From NCBI GenBank assembly GCA_963721305.1, contig CAVRIR010000004.1, positions 620,001 to 684,000 of the forward strand: a DNA stretch of 64,000 bases, in the 5' to 3' direction. Under the pieces are notes generated by a model. The model did no database searches and was not told the origin of the DNA. It saw only the letters and a list, made by a program, of their open reading frames with translations. The position numbers were made by a program, and so were the translations under genes. Origin of the DNA: DATAES01 sp963721305. Its GTDB lineage: Bacteria > Actinomycetota > Acidimicrobiia > Acidimicrobiales > JACDCH01. Position 1 is the first letter of the stretch. Each line of letters begins with the position of its first letter. Below, in pieces: positions 43,162 through 51,656 of the stretch.

Positions 43162-44544
43162 TCAGCCGACGGCGAGCAGTTGCTCGCGGAACCAGTCCCG
43201 CGGCGTACGACTGATGGCGACGGCACGGAGCTGTGCATGCCGCCGCTTTCGTTCGGTGTCGTCCATCGTCAGCGCTTCGTGCAGCGCGTCGGCCGTCGCG
43301 CCGACATCGAAGGGGTTGATACCGATGGCACCGGCACCGCCGAGCTCTTCGTACGCCCCCGCCTCGGTCGAAAGCACGAGCACGGCGTCGTCACTGACCA
43401 GGATCGCCTCTTTCGCCACCAGGTTGAGGCCGTCACGGATCGGGTTCACGAGCACCGCGTCCGCGAGCTGGAGTGCCGCGATCGAACGCGGGAAGTCGTC
43501 GGTGTCGTCGTAGAGGATCGGCGTCCACGACGGCGTGCCCCACTTCGTGTTGATCCGGTCGACGAGCCCCTCGACCTCCTGGCGGTACGCCAGGTACTCA
43601 GGCAAGCCTTGACGTGACGCGTAGAGGAGCGCGCAGAACACCGCCCGCTCGCGCCATTCGGGATGTGACGTCAGTAGCTCGTCGAAGGCGTGAAAGCCCC
43701 GCAGGATGTTCTTCGACAGCTCGATGCGATCGACGCGCACGAGCAACTTGCGGTCGCCGACGAGCTCGGTGAGTTGTGCTCGCTGCTCCTCGCACGCCGG
43801 CGAGGTTGCCGTCGCCGCGAGATCATCGGGATCGGACGCAAGGGGCGACACACCGACGCGCGGAGGGACGGCCTCGCCCACGAACGTCCGGTGCGAAGCC
43901 GTGAACGCGTCCGCCCATCGATGGGTGTGGAACGTGCACGCGGTGTTCGCGGCGATGCCGCCGACCAGTTCCCGAGAGACGGCGGAGGGCAGAGGCCGGA
44001 GGCCGTCGACATCGCACCATGGCGTGTGGGTGAAGTGGACGGTCGCGAGATCGGGGCGCAGCGCTCGCAGTCGCGCGCCGACGAGCGCGAGGTGGTAGTC
44101 CTGCACGAGCACCACTGCCCCCTCCGGCGCCGCCTCTGCAGTGGCCGCAGCGAACGCTTCGTTGACCGATCGGTACGCGTCCCAGGCCTCGTGCCAATGG
44201 CGGTCGATGCGGGGTCGACGGGGTAGGTCGTACAACCCGTGGAGGCAGAACCACAGGGTTCCGTTGCAGATCACGTCGTAGTACTGCCGGTACACGCCCG
44301 GATCGAGCGCCAGCAGGCGGACCCGCAGACCGTCGGCTTCGGCGACCTGCGGCCTGGCGGCGACCTCGCGATCCTCGTCCGACAGAGCTGCCGCCAGCCA
44401 CAACGCGTCGGTGCCGGCGACCAGCGGCGCGAGGCCCGAGACGAGTCCACCCGACCCGCGCCGAGCCGTCAGCTGGCCGTCTTCGGCCCTGCGGAACGAC
44501 AGCGGGCCGCGGTTCGACAGGATCACGGCGGGCCGATCGGGCAC
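43162..44544 (-). CDS. otsA: Trehalose-6-phosphate synthase
   Basis: A 460-residue GT20 enzyme that joins UDP- (or GDP-/ADP-) glucose to glucose-6-phosphate. It has NRGPLSF at the start, VQDYHLAL, HFTHTPWCD, VDRIELSKNILRGF (donor-phosphate binding) and NPIRDGLNLVAKEA near the end, all conserved in OtsA. GTG 44544 is 2 bp from the divergent glycerate kinase frame. The gene converges with otsB, 18 bp apart, so they are not one operon. Confidence 0.92.
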   Translation of the reverse strand: MPDRPAVILSNRGPLSFRRAEDGQLTARRGSGGLVSGLAPLVAGTDALWLAAALSDEDREVAARPQVAEADGLRVRLLALDPGVYRQYYDVICNGTLWFCLHGLYDLPRRPRIDRHWHEAWDAYRSVNEAFAAATAEAAPEGAVVLVQDYHLALVGARLRALRPDLATVHFTHTPWCDVDGLRPLPSAVSRELVGGIAANTACTFHTHRWADAFTASHRTFVGEAVPPRVGVSPLASDPDDLAATATSPACEEQRAQLTELVGDRKLLVRVDRIELSKNILRGFHAFDELLTSHPEWRERAVFCALLYASRQGLPEYLAYRQEVEGLVDRINTKWGTPSWTPILYDDTDDFPRSIAALQLADAVLVNPIRDGLNLVAKEAILVSDDAVLVLSTEAGAYEELGGAGAIGINPFDVGATADALHEALTMDDTERKRRHAQLRAVAISRTPRDWFREQLLAVG

Positions 44545-44558
44545 GAGTGAGCAAACTA

Positions 44559-45557
44559 ATGGGCATGCGAGTGGTCGCCGCCCCGGACAAGTTCCGCGGC
44601 ACCGCGGGCGCGCCCGAGATCGCGCAGGCGATCGCCGCGGCCGCGGCGTCGGTCGGATGGGCGTGCGACCAGGTCCCGATGGCCGATGGTGGTGAAGGAA
44701 CGCTCGAAGCGCTCGGGGGCGCCAACCGATCGACGCTGGTGTCCGGCCCGCTCGGCGACCCGATCGAGGCCGGATGGCAGTTCCAGGGTCGGCGGGCCGT
44801 GATCGAGATGGCACTCGCCTCCGGCCTGGAGCTCGTCGGCGGGGCCGAGGGGAACGATCCGATTGCCGCGACGACGTACGGCACCGGCGAGCTCATCGCG
44901 GCTGCCCTCGACGCGGGCGCTCGCCGCATCATCGTCGGCGTCGGGGGTTCGGCGACGACGGACGGCGGCCTCGGCGCGCTCCGCGCCGTCTATCCGCTGC
45001 AGCGCCTCCGCGGCATCGAGCTCCGGGTGGCCTGCGACGTCCGCACCACCTTCATCGATGCCGCCGATCTCTTCGCGGAGCAGAAGGGTGCAACGCCCGC
45101 GCAGATCCAGTTGCTCCGTCGCCGGCTCGAGCGGCTCGCTCAGGTGTATCTCGACGAGCACGGTGTCGACGTGCGGTCGCTCGAAGGCTCGGGCGCCGCG
45201 GGCGGCCTCGCCGGTGCGCTCGCCGCGGTCGGCGGCACGCTCGTGGACGGGTTCGATCTCGTCGCCGACGAAGTGGAGCTCGACGAGGCGCTCGAAGGGG
45301 CGGACCTCGTGGTGACCGGTGAAGGGTTCCTCGACGCGCAGTCGTTCGAGGGCAAGGTCGTCGGCGGGGTAGGCGAACGCGCCGCCGCGGCGGGGGTCCC
45401 GATGCTCGTCGTCGCGGGTGAGGTGTTCGACGACGCAGAGTCACGCGTCGACGCGGTGTCGTTGGTCGAGCGCTTCGGCGAGACGCAGGCGCGCCGCGAT
45501 CCGTCGGCGTGCGTCGAAGACGTGGTGCGCGAGCGGTTGGCGAAGTTCGCCCGTTAG
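44559..45557 (+). CDS. glxK: Glycerate kinase
   Basis: A 332-residue glycerate kinase of the GlxK/GarK type I family, phosphorylating glycerate with ATP. The N-terminal APDKFRGT, PMADGGEGTLEAL, GVGGSATTDGGLGAL, EGSGAAGGLAGAL and TGEGFLDAQS blocks are all diagnostic. ATG 44559 is chosen; ATG 44565 and GTG 44547 are in-frame alternatives. Together with GpgS at 46.2 kb it suggests handling of glycerate from glucosylglycerate-type solutes, though it may serve photorespiratory-like or serine metabolism instead. Confidence 0.9.
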   Translation: MGMRVVAAPDKFRGTAGAPEIAQAIAAAAASVGWACDQVPMADGGEGTLEALGGANRSTLVSGPLGDPIEAGWQFQGRRAVIEMALASGLELVGGAEGNDPIAATTYGTGELIAAALDAGARRIIVGVGGSATTDGGLGALRAVYPLQRLRGIELRVACDVRTTFIDAADLFAEQKGATPAQIQLLRRRLERLAQVYLDEHGVDVRSLEGSGAAGGLAGALAAVGGTLVDGFDLVADEVELDEALEGADLVVTGEGFLDAQSFEGKVVGGVGERAAAAGVPMLVVAGEVFDDAESRVDAVSLVERFGETQARRDPSACVEDVVRERLAKFAR

Positions 45558-45745
45558 CGGGAGGTCTTCTTACCGACCGCCCAACCGATGACGGCGATCG
45601 CGAGGACCACCACGACGACGACCTTGACCAGTCCGAACACGAACCCGATGGCGGCAGAGACCAGCCACAGCGCGGCGAGAACCGCCGCGATCGCAACGAG
45701 TCCGTACCACCACAGCGGCGTCGACGGGCGTTCGACCTTGGCCAC
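45554..45745 (-). CDS. Small two-span membrane protein
   Basis: A 63-residue protein with two hydrophobic segments (about 12-35 and 36-56) and a GKKTSR tail. It begins with MAKVERPSTPLWWYG. The end overlaps the glycerate kinase stop by 4 bp in a convergent arrangement. No family recognised; a structural or regulatory membrane peptide is possible. Confidence 0.6.
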   Translation of the reverse strand: MAKVERPSTPLWWYGLVAIAAVLAALWLVSAAIGFVFGLVKVVVVVVLAIAVIGWAVGKKTSR

Positions 45746-45825
45746 GCTTGAAGGCTAGTGGGGCGGCTCGCCGTGGACGAGGGCGCGCACGTTGCCTGGC
45801 TCGGCACGAGAGCCGGTTCGCGAGA

Positions 45826-46095
45826 TCAGGCGATCGGCGTGCGCTGCGATCGGCGTTCGCCCAGATCGACCGGGTCGTCGCGCAGGTCGACCCGTCGTAT
45901 GGCGCACATCGCCCGAGCCACGACCTCCAGCGCCGCGTCGGCGTCGGCGTCGCACGTCTGCACGGCCTCGAGTGCCGCGATCGCCTGTTCGGGCGAGCAG
46001 TCGATCAGGTGAACCACCAGCTCGGCCAATCGGTCCGAAGACGCGAGCCGTCTGGGCCGGCGGGGGTCCGGCTCAGTGGGTGGGGCTGTACTCAT
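45826..46095 (-). CDS. Hypothetical protein
   Basis: An 89-residue acidic helical protein from ATG 46093-46095, with the core ASSDRLAELVVHLIDCSPEQ and EVVARAMCAIRRVDLRDD. The C-terminus is basic. No family was recognised. It sits 114 bp before the GpgS stop on the same strand, so it might be the last gene of that transcription unit. Confidence 0.45.
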   Translation of the reverse strand: MSTAPPTEPDPRRPRRLASSDRLAELVVHLIDCSPEQAIAALEAVQTCDADADAALEVVARAMCAIRRVDLRDDPVDLGERRSQRTPIA

Positions 46096-46209
46096 CGATG
46101 CTCCCGAGATCCGTTGCCCTTCGCCTGTCTTTGATCGGATCGTGAAGGGGCGAACTTGAGCACTCAGCCGCATTTGCGTGATGGTCGAGGGCTGGCGGTT
46201 CCGGCGGAT

Positions 46210-47130
46210 TCACGCGCCCCGCCGTTCATCGGTGCAGCCCGTCACGGTCCGGAGCGGGGGCCGCTCGACCACTTCGACTTCGAGGGGATCGAGGCCGGGC
46301 CGGTGCAGCGTCGTGACCGCGGGTACGGGCCGTCCTGCTCTTGCGAGCATCGTCTGCAGGATCGCGGTCGCTTGCGGCGACAACTCGTCGAGGGGGCGGT
46401 TGCGATGCACCCGTCGGCCGAGATCGACCTGTGCCATCGCGGCCGTGCCGATGCGGTCGGCGATGTCGATGAGCAGCGCGATGTCGACGCCATAGCCCTC
46501 CACGAACGGAAGGCGTTCGAGCACTTCCCGGCGTCCTGCGTATTCACCTGCGAGGGGTTGCACGATCGACGTCAGATGGGGGAACAGCAACGACAGCATC
46601 GGACGCGCCACGAGCTCGGTGACGCGTCCGCCCCGGTCGCCGGCGTCGGCGACAGGACGCTCGTAGAAGCCCTTCACGAAACCGATCTCGGGTCGGGTCA
46701 GCAGCGGACCGAGCAAGCCGGTGACGAAGTGCGACTCGAAACCGATGACGTCGGCATCGCACCACACGACGATGTCGCCGTCCGCTTCCGCCAGCGACTT
46801 CCACATGGCCGCGCCCTTGCCGTGCCCTTCGCCGTGATCGGGGAGCACATCGGCCGCGGCGATCACGCGCGCGCCCGCGTCGGCGGCGACCCGCGCCGTC
46901 GCATCGGTCGAGTGATCGTCGACCACGAGGATCTCGTCGACGAGCGAGCAACCGTCGACCAGGTGGGCTCTGATCGTCTCGACGATCGCTCCGACCGTCG
47001 TCGCCTCGTTGCGCGCCGGCAGGCAGACCGACACGACGTGTCCGACCTTTGCGGACCGCAGCTCGGCGAGCTCGAAGTCCGCGTGGTGGTACGTCCGAAG
47101 CGCCGGAGGGACCGATCGCACGGGGCGCAC
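46210..47130 (-). CDS. gpgS: Glucosyl-3-phosphoglycerate synthase
   Basis: A 306-residue family GT81 glycosyltransferase that joins NDP-glucose and 3-phosphoglycerate, the first step to glucosylglycerate and methylglucose lipopolysaccharides. VCLPARNEATTVGAIV is the nucleotide-sugar fold start, VVDDHSTDATARV follows, WCDADVIGFESHF is the metal-binding DxD-type site and GHGKGAAMWKS is family-specific. GTG 47130 gives a size close to mycobacterial GpgS. A separate phosphatase (GpgP) is not visible. Confidence 0.88.
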   Translation of the reverse strand: MRPVRSVPPALRTYHHADFELAELRSAKVGHVVSVCLPARNEATTVGAIVETIRAHLVDGCSLVDEILVVDDHSTDATARVAADAGARVIAAADVLPDHGEGHGKGAAMWKSLAEADGDIVVWCDADVIGFESHFVTGLLGPLLTRPEIGFVKGFYERPVADAGDRGGRVTELVARPMLSLLFPHLTSIVQPLAGEYAGRREVLERLPFVEGYGVDIALLIDIADRIGTAAMAQVDLGRRVHRNRPLDELSPQATAILQTMLARAGRPVPAVTTLHRPGLDPLEVEVVERPPLRTVTGCTDERRGA

Positions 47131-47181
47131 GATATCGAGGACCTGGAATGACGACCCAGAAGTGGGCGTTATGGTGCGTTC

Positions 47182-47460
47182 ATGAGCGTGAAGGTCCGTG
47201 TCCCCACCACTCTGCGCACTCTCACCGGCGGCAAGTCCGAGGTCGAGGTCGAAGGGGCCACAGTCGGCGAGGTGATCGGCAACCTCGAGAGCGCCCACCC
47301 GGGCTTCGAGGAGCGCCTGCTCGACGAGAACGGACTGCGCCGCTTCGTCAACGTGTTCGTCGCCGACGACGACGTTCGGTTCCTCGAGGGCCTCGACACC
47401 AAGGTCCCCGACGGCGAGACCGTCTCCATCATCCCGGCCGTTGCCGGAGGCCACGCCTGA
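47182..47460 (+). CDS. MoaD/ThiS-like (CysO-type) sulfur carrier protein
   Basis: A 92-residue ubiquitin-fold protein (VKVRVPTTLRTLTGGKSEVEVEG at the start, in two segments). It ends AVAGGHA, so the functional di-glycine is followed by His-Ala and would need trimming before adenylation and thiocarboxylation. The closest analogue is CysO in actinobacterial cysteine synthesis. A JAMM peptidase (Mec) and CysM are not in the window. Convergent with the next gene, separated by a hairpin repeat. Confidence 0.82.
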   Translation: MSVKVRVPTTLRTLTGGKSEVEVEGATVGEVIGNLESAHPGFEERLLDENGLRRFVNVFVADDDVRFLEGLDTKVPDGETVSIIPAVAGGHA

Positions 47461-47462
47461 CC

Positions 47463-47512
47463 GAATGTTGGATGGAAACGGGCGTTCTGGCGCCCGTTTC
47501 ACCCCGGAATTC
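47463..47512 (+). repeat. Dispersed hairpin repeat, copy 2
   Basis: GAATGTTGGATG, a stem of GAAACGGGCG (47475-47484) with CGCCCGTTTC (47491-47500) around 6 nt, then CCCCGGAATTC. Located between the MoaD-like gene and the FAD oxidoreductase gene, which converge here. Same element as at 2836. Confidence 0.85.
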
Positions 47513-47537
47513 GCGGGGAAGCGGGCCGCCGGGTCGC

Positions 47538-48968
47538 TCACAACTGCGCCAGCAGCTCCTCGCGCGTTGCCGGACCGAGCAACGGTTCGGGTGGACGGTC
47601 GTCGCGGTCGTTGTAGGCCGCGAGCACCTTCGTGATGACATCGCCATCGCGCATCACGGCGTCCGGTGTCGTGAGCAAGTTGAACGTGCGGAGGAACGCG
47701 CGCAGCACCGCTTGATCCGTTCGCATGGCCGGTGCCAGTCCATCGCGCATGACCGCGCGCATGAATGCCCGCGGGTCGGACTCGTCCGCGTCCGCGGCGT
47801 CGATCGGCTCGCGGTTGTCGCGGTCGGACATGACTGAAGCGTGGTACCAGGGCTCGACGTGTTCGGCAGATGCGCGCTCGTACTCAGATGCGATCACGTC
47901 GAGGTGCTCGACGGCGCCGGCGTGCGCGTCGATCGCGTCGGCGAGCAAGGTCGCCTGCACCATCGCCAATGAGCAGCCGCGGCCGTACAGCGGGTTGGTG
48001 CATGTGTGCGCGTCGCCGACGGCGACGAAGCCGCGCGCCAGTGGCTTGCCTTTGTCGTCGGTGAAGCGACGGAGCCGGTTCAGCAACTTCGCCATGACAT
48101 GTACAGGCGTGATCGGTTCTGCGCGATCGGTGTCCACCCACGGACGGGTCGCCGGCAGCACGTTGGCCGCCCGCTCGAACGTCGTCGGGTCGAGCAGCCG
48201 AGATCGCAACTCGTCGTCGTCGACCGGCGTCGCGAACGTGACCGAGAACGTGCGGTTGTCGCCGATGAACGTGGCGTACTTCAAGTACCCGAGGTCGCCG
48301 CCGATCGCGCCCGTCGCCGGTGGAACGTCGGCTCCTTCGCGCAACCGGTAGAAGCGCGACAGGTAGATGATGCCCGTGTCCTCGACCGTCTCGTCGACGG
48401 TCACGCCGATCAGGCCGAGCCACGCGGGCACATCGCCCCGTCGACCGTTCGCGGCCACGACGAGATCGGCGTCGAACACGCGTGACTCGCCTTCGACGGT
48501 TGCCTCGACCCCACGGACGGCCCCGGCCCCGCCCACGAGGCCGTCGACCACCACGCCGTCGAGCAGCGACACGTGCGGCGCGGCGAGGACGGCGCGGCGA
48601 AGCACCCACTCGAAGGTCGTCCGCCGGCAGGCCAGCATCACGAGGTCTTCGTCGCCCGGCTTCGGTGAACGGTCGTCGATGGTCTCGGGAAGGTTGGTCG
48701 TGAGCGGCCAGTCCGTCGCCCCCGCGGCGTACAGAGCCTCGAGCACGTCCGGATACCGGTCCCGTACGACGTTGCGCAGGCGGGCCAGCAGCGCGTGGGA
48801 GTGCCGCACCTGTGGAGCGCCCCGCCGGTCCCACTCGAAGGCTTCGTCCGGATCGCGGGGCAGGGGCGTCCGGTCCCGTTCGAGGACGACCACCTCGTGG
48901 CCGAGCCTCGACAGGGCCAGGGCGGAGCCCAACCCGCCGACCCCGGCGCCGATGACCACGATCCGCAT
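47538..48968 (-). CDS. FAD-dependent oxidoreductase (PHBH/geranylgeranyl-reductase-like)
   Basis: A 476-residue flavoprotein. The start MRIVVIGAGVGGLGSALALS is a GxGxxG Rossmann motif, VFDADLVVAANGRRG is the DG-type region and GFVAVGDAHTCTNPLYGRG the second FAD-binding site. It resembles monooxygenases of the phenol-hydroxylase or squalene-epoxidase superfamily; the substrate is unknown. ATG 48968 lies only 11 bp from the first CIRCE site, so its expression may share HrcA control with the divergent groEL. Confidence 0.8.
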   Translation of the reverse strand: MRIVVIGAGVGGLGSALALSRLGHEVVVLERDRTPLPRDPDEAFEWDRRGAPQVRHSHALLARLRNVVRDRYPDVLEALYAAGATDWPLTTNLPETIDDRSPKPGDEDLVMLACRRTTFEWVLRRAVLAAPHVSLLDGVVVDGLVGGAGAVRGVEATVEGESRVFDADLVVAANGRRGDVPAWLGLIGVTVDETVEDTGIIYLSRFYRLREGADVPPATGAIGGDLGYLKYATFIGDNRTFSVTFATPVDDDELRSRLLDPTTFERAANVLPATRPWVDTDRAEPITPVHVMAKLLNRLRRFTDDKGKPLARGFVAVGDAHTCTNPLYGRGCSLAMVQATLLADAIDAHAGAVEHLDVIASEYERASAEHVEPWYHASVMSDRDNREPIDAADADESDPRAFMRAVMRDGLAPAMRTDQAVLRAFLRTFNLLTTPDAVMRDGDVITKVLAAYNDRDDRPPEPLLGPATREELLAQL

Positions 48969-48979
48969 CCTCTGATCCT

Positions 48980-49006
48980 TTAGCACTCGGCCGGTGCGGT
49001 TGCTAA
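48980..49006. promoter_or_regulatory. CIRCE operator 1 (HrcA site)
   Basis: TTAGCACTC-N9-GGTTGCTAA, the consensus being TTAGCACTC-N9-GAGTGCTAA. The left arm is perfect; the right arm has two changes. It lies between the divergent FAD oxidoreductase gene and groEL. Confidence 0.85.
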
Positions 49007-49028
49007 AGCCGTCCGGAGGTGGTTGGAT

Positions 49029-49055
49029 TTAGCAGTCTCGAATCGAGAGTGCCAA
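49029..49055. promoter_or_regulatory. CIRCE operator 2 (HrcA site)
   Basis: TTAGCAGTC-N9-GAGTGCCAA with one change in each arm. It is 22 bp downstream of operator 1 and 18 bp before groEL, so HrcA bound here would block the transcription start or the 5' leader. Confidence 0.85.
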
Positions 49056-49073
49056 GACCCCACGGAGGGATCG

Positions 49074-50696
49074 ATGCCGAAGATCATCGCGTTCGACGAG
49101 GAAGCCCGCCGCTCCCTCGAGGCCGGCATGAACAAGCTGGCCGACGCTGTACGCGTCACGCTCGGGCCCAAGGGCCGCAACGTCGTGCTGGAGAAGAAGT
49201 GGGGCGCGCCGACCATCACCAAGGACGGTGTGTCGGTCGCCAAGGAGATCGAGCTCGAGGATCCCTACGAGAAGATCGGGGCCGAGCTCGTCAAGGAAGT
49301 CGCCAAGAAGACCGACGACGTCGCCGGTGACGGTACGACCACGGCCACGGTTCTCGCGTGGGCCATGGTGCGTGAGGGTCTGCGCAACGTCGCCGCGGGC
49401 GCCAATCCGATGTCGCTGAAGAAGGGCATCGAGGCGGCCGTCGAGGCGGCGGTCTCCAACCTGGCGACCCTCTCGAAGGACGTCGAGTCGAAGGATCAGA
49501 TCGCGCAGGTCGCGGCGATCTCGGCCAACAACGACTACGAGATCGGCGAGCTGATCGCCGACGCCATCGACAAGGTCGGCAAGGACGGTGTGATCACCGT
49601 CGAAGAGTCGAACACGATGGGCATGGAGCTCGAGTTCACCGAGGGCATGCGGTTCGACAAGGGCTACATCTCGCCGTACTTCGTCACCGACCCAGATCGC
49701 ATGGAGGCCGTGCTCGACGATCCGTACGTGCTGCTCGTCGGCTCGAAGATCTCCGCCGTGCGCGATCTGCTGCCGGTGCTCGAAAAGGTCATGCAGGGCG
49801 GCAAGCCGCTCGTGATCATCGCCGAGGACGTCGAGGGCGAGGCACTCGCCACGCTCGTCGTGAACAAGATCCGCGGCACGTTCAAGTCGTCCGGCGTGAA
49901 GGCGCCCGGCTTCGGTGAGCGCCGCAAGGCGATGCTGCAGGACATGGCGATCCTCACCGGTGGCCAGGTCATCACCGAAGAGGTCGGCCTCAAGCTCGAG
50001 AACACGACGCTCGACCTGCTCGGTCGGGCCCGCAAGGTCGTCGTCACCAAGGACGAGACGACCATCGTCGAGGGCGCCGGCAGCGACGAGGAGATCAAGG
50101 GCCGCATCCAGCAGATCAAGAACGAGATCGACAACACGGACTCGGACTACGACCGCGAGAAGTTGCAGGAGCGCCTCGCCAAGCTGTCCGGCGGCGTTGC
50201 CGTGCTCAAGGTCGGTGCTGCGACCGAGGTCGAGCTGAAGGAGAAGAAGCATCGCATCGAGGACGCGGTCTCGACCACGAAGGCCGCTGTCGAGGAGGGC
50301 ATCGTCCCCGGTGGTGGTGTGGCGCTGCTGCGTTCGCAGTCGGCGATCCTGACCGCCTCCGAGAAGCTCGACGGTGACGAGTCGACCGGAGCGAAGATCG
50401 TCGCCAAGGCGGTCGAGGAGCCGCTCAAGCAGATCGCGGTCAACGCCGGTCTCGAGGGTGGCGTGGTCGTCGAGAAGGTGAAGAACCTCGACGGCTCCAA
50501 CGGTCTCAATGCCGCGACGGGCGAGTACGAGGACCTGCTGAAGGCCGGCGTGCCCGACGCGACCAAGGTGACCCGCTCGGCGCTGCAGAACGCAGCCTCG
50601 ATCGCGGCGCTCTTCCTCACCACCGAGGCCGTCATCGCCGACAAGCCCGAGGACAAGGCGCCCGCCATGCCCGGTGGAGGCATGGAGGACTTCTAG
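49074..50696 (+). CDS. groL: Chaperonin GroEL (Hsp60)
   Basis: A 540-residue 60-kDa chaperonin. VRVTLGPKGRNVVLEKKWG, the ATP-binding DVAGDGTTTATVLA and the AAVEEGIVPGGGVALLR blocks are intact, and the chain ends MPGGGMEDF. GGAGGG at 49062-49067 precedes ATG 49074. No groES lies upstream, as is common for the second chaperonin in actinobacteria. Regulation is by two CIRCE operators, so HrcA repression is expected. Confidence 0.95.
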   Translation: MPKIIAFDEEARRSLEAGMNKLADAVRVTLGPKGRNVVLEKKWGAPTITKDGVSVAKEIELEDPYEKIGAELVKEVAKKTDDVAGDGTTTATVLAWAMVREGLRNVAAGANPMSLKKGIEAAVEAAVSNLATLSKDVESKDQIAQVAAISANNDYEIGELIADAIDKVGKDGVITVEESNTMGMELEFTEGMRFDKGYISPYFVTDPDRMEAVLDDPYVLLVGSKISAVRDLLPVLEKVMQGGKPLVIIAEDVEGEALATLVVNKIRGTFKSSGVKAPGFGERRKAMLQDMAILTGGQVITEEVGLKLENTTLDLLGRARKVVVTKDETTIVEGAGSDEEIKGRIQQIKNEIDNTDSDYDREKLQERLAKLSGGVAVLKVGAATEVELKEKKHRIEDAVSTTKAAVEEGIVPGGGVALLRSQSAILTASEKLDGDESTGAKIVAKAVEEPLKQIAVNAGLEGGVVVEKVKNLDGSNGLNAATGEYEDLLKAGVPDATKVTRSALQNAASIAALFLTTEAVIADKPEDKAPAMPGGGMEDF

Positions 50697-50733
50697 CCCG
50701 TCTCCGGGTTCGCCCCCGGCCTGCTGTCTTCGG

Positions 50734-50783
50734 CGTCGCACGTGCGTTGGCCTGTCGTTTGACAGGCGGATGCACGTGCGACG
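50734..50783. terminator. Long two-part hairpin after groEL
   Basis: A perfect 12-bp outer stem (CGTCGCACGTGC at 50734-50745 with GCACGTGCGACG at 50772-50783) encloses a 4x4 internal loop and a perfect 7-bp inner stem (GCCTGTC/GACAGGC) with a GTTT loop. It starts 37 bp after groEL, and CGCGTTTTG follows. It is either a factor-independent terminator or a mobile palindromic repeat. Confidence 0.65.
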
Positions 50784-50812
50784 TCCGCGTTTTGCGCCCG
50801 TAGCCTGCCGGG

Positions 50813-51619
50813 ATGGGTCGCGGCCGTACCCAGCGGGTGCTCGTTCAGCGGATCGAGGACGAACAGCGGCCGCGACGCGAGCCGGATGAGCTCATCGTCG
50901 AGGAACCGCTCGAGATCCGCCTCGACGGTCATGTGGTCACGACCACGATGCGCACACCGGGCGACGACTTCGAGCTCGCCGTCGGGTTCTGCTTCACGGA
51001 CGGGCTGCTCGACGGCGCACCGGTGTTGCAGTGCCGCTACTGCGCCGACAACCGCACCGGCGCGGACGCCGACTTCAACGTCGTCACCGTCGAGACCGGT
51101 GGGCGGGCGCCCGTCCCGCAACCGCGCCTGACGTCGACGACCTCGTCGTGCGGGTTGTGCGGCTCGCTCTCGATCGCCGACCTCCGCGCCCGCCTGCGGC
51201 CCCTCCCCGACGCCGCTCCCATCCCCGTGGCCGTGCTCGCCGCGATGCCCGAGCGTGTCCGCGCCGCGCAGAAGCTCTTCGCCACCACGGGCGGGGTCCA
51301 TGCCGCGGCCGCGTTCGATCGCACGGGCGAGCCCGTGCTCGTCCGCGAGGACATCGGCCGCCACAACGCGGTGGACAAGATCGTCGGTCGACTCCTCCTC
51401 GACGGGGCCCTGCCCGCACGCGACCTCGGGCTCTGGGTCAGCGGCCGCGCCAGCTTCGAACTGGTCCAGAAGGCGTGGGCGGCGGGCTTCCCGGCTCTCG
51501 TCGCGGTGAGCGCCCCGTCGAGCCTGGCGGTCGAGGCGGCCCACGCCGCCGGCATGACGCTTGCCGGGTTCGCCCGACCGGGCCGCCTCAATCTCTACGC
51601 CGAGCGGCCACAACCGTGA
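50813..51619 (+). CDS. fdhD: Formate dehydrogenase accessory sulfurtransferase FdhD
   Basis: A 268-residue protein that passes sulfur from a desulfurase to the molybdenum/tungsten cofactor of formate dehydrogenase. The redox loop SCGLCGS carries the two key cysteines, and VREDIGRHNAVDKIVG and VSGRASFELVQKA are conserved. It implies a formate dehydrogenase elsewhere in the genome, an enzyme that in many bacteria contains selenocysteine. That is relevant to the candidate selenoprotein at 62.8 kb. Confidence 0.93.
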   Translation: MGRGRTQRVLVQRIEDEQRPRREPDELIVEEPLEIRLDGHVVTTTMRTPGDDFELAVGFCFTDGLLDGAPVLQCRYCADNRTGADADFNVVTVETGGRAPVPQPRLTSTTSSCGLCGSLSIADLRARLRPLPDAAPIPVAVLAAMPERVRAAQKLFATTGGVHAAAAFDRTGEPVLVREDIGRHNAVDKIVGRLLLDGALPARDLGLWVSGRASFELVQKAWAAGFPALVAVSAPSSLAVEAAHAAGMTLAGFARPGRLNLYAERPQP

Positions 51620-51656
51620 TGAGAGGGGAGCGAATGGCGATTCGTAGACTCACGCG

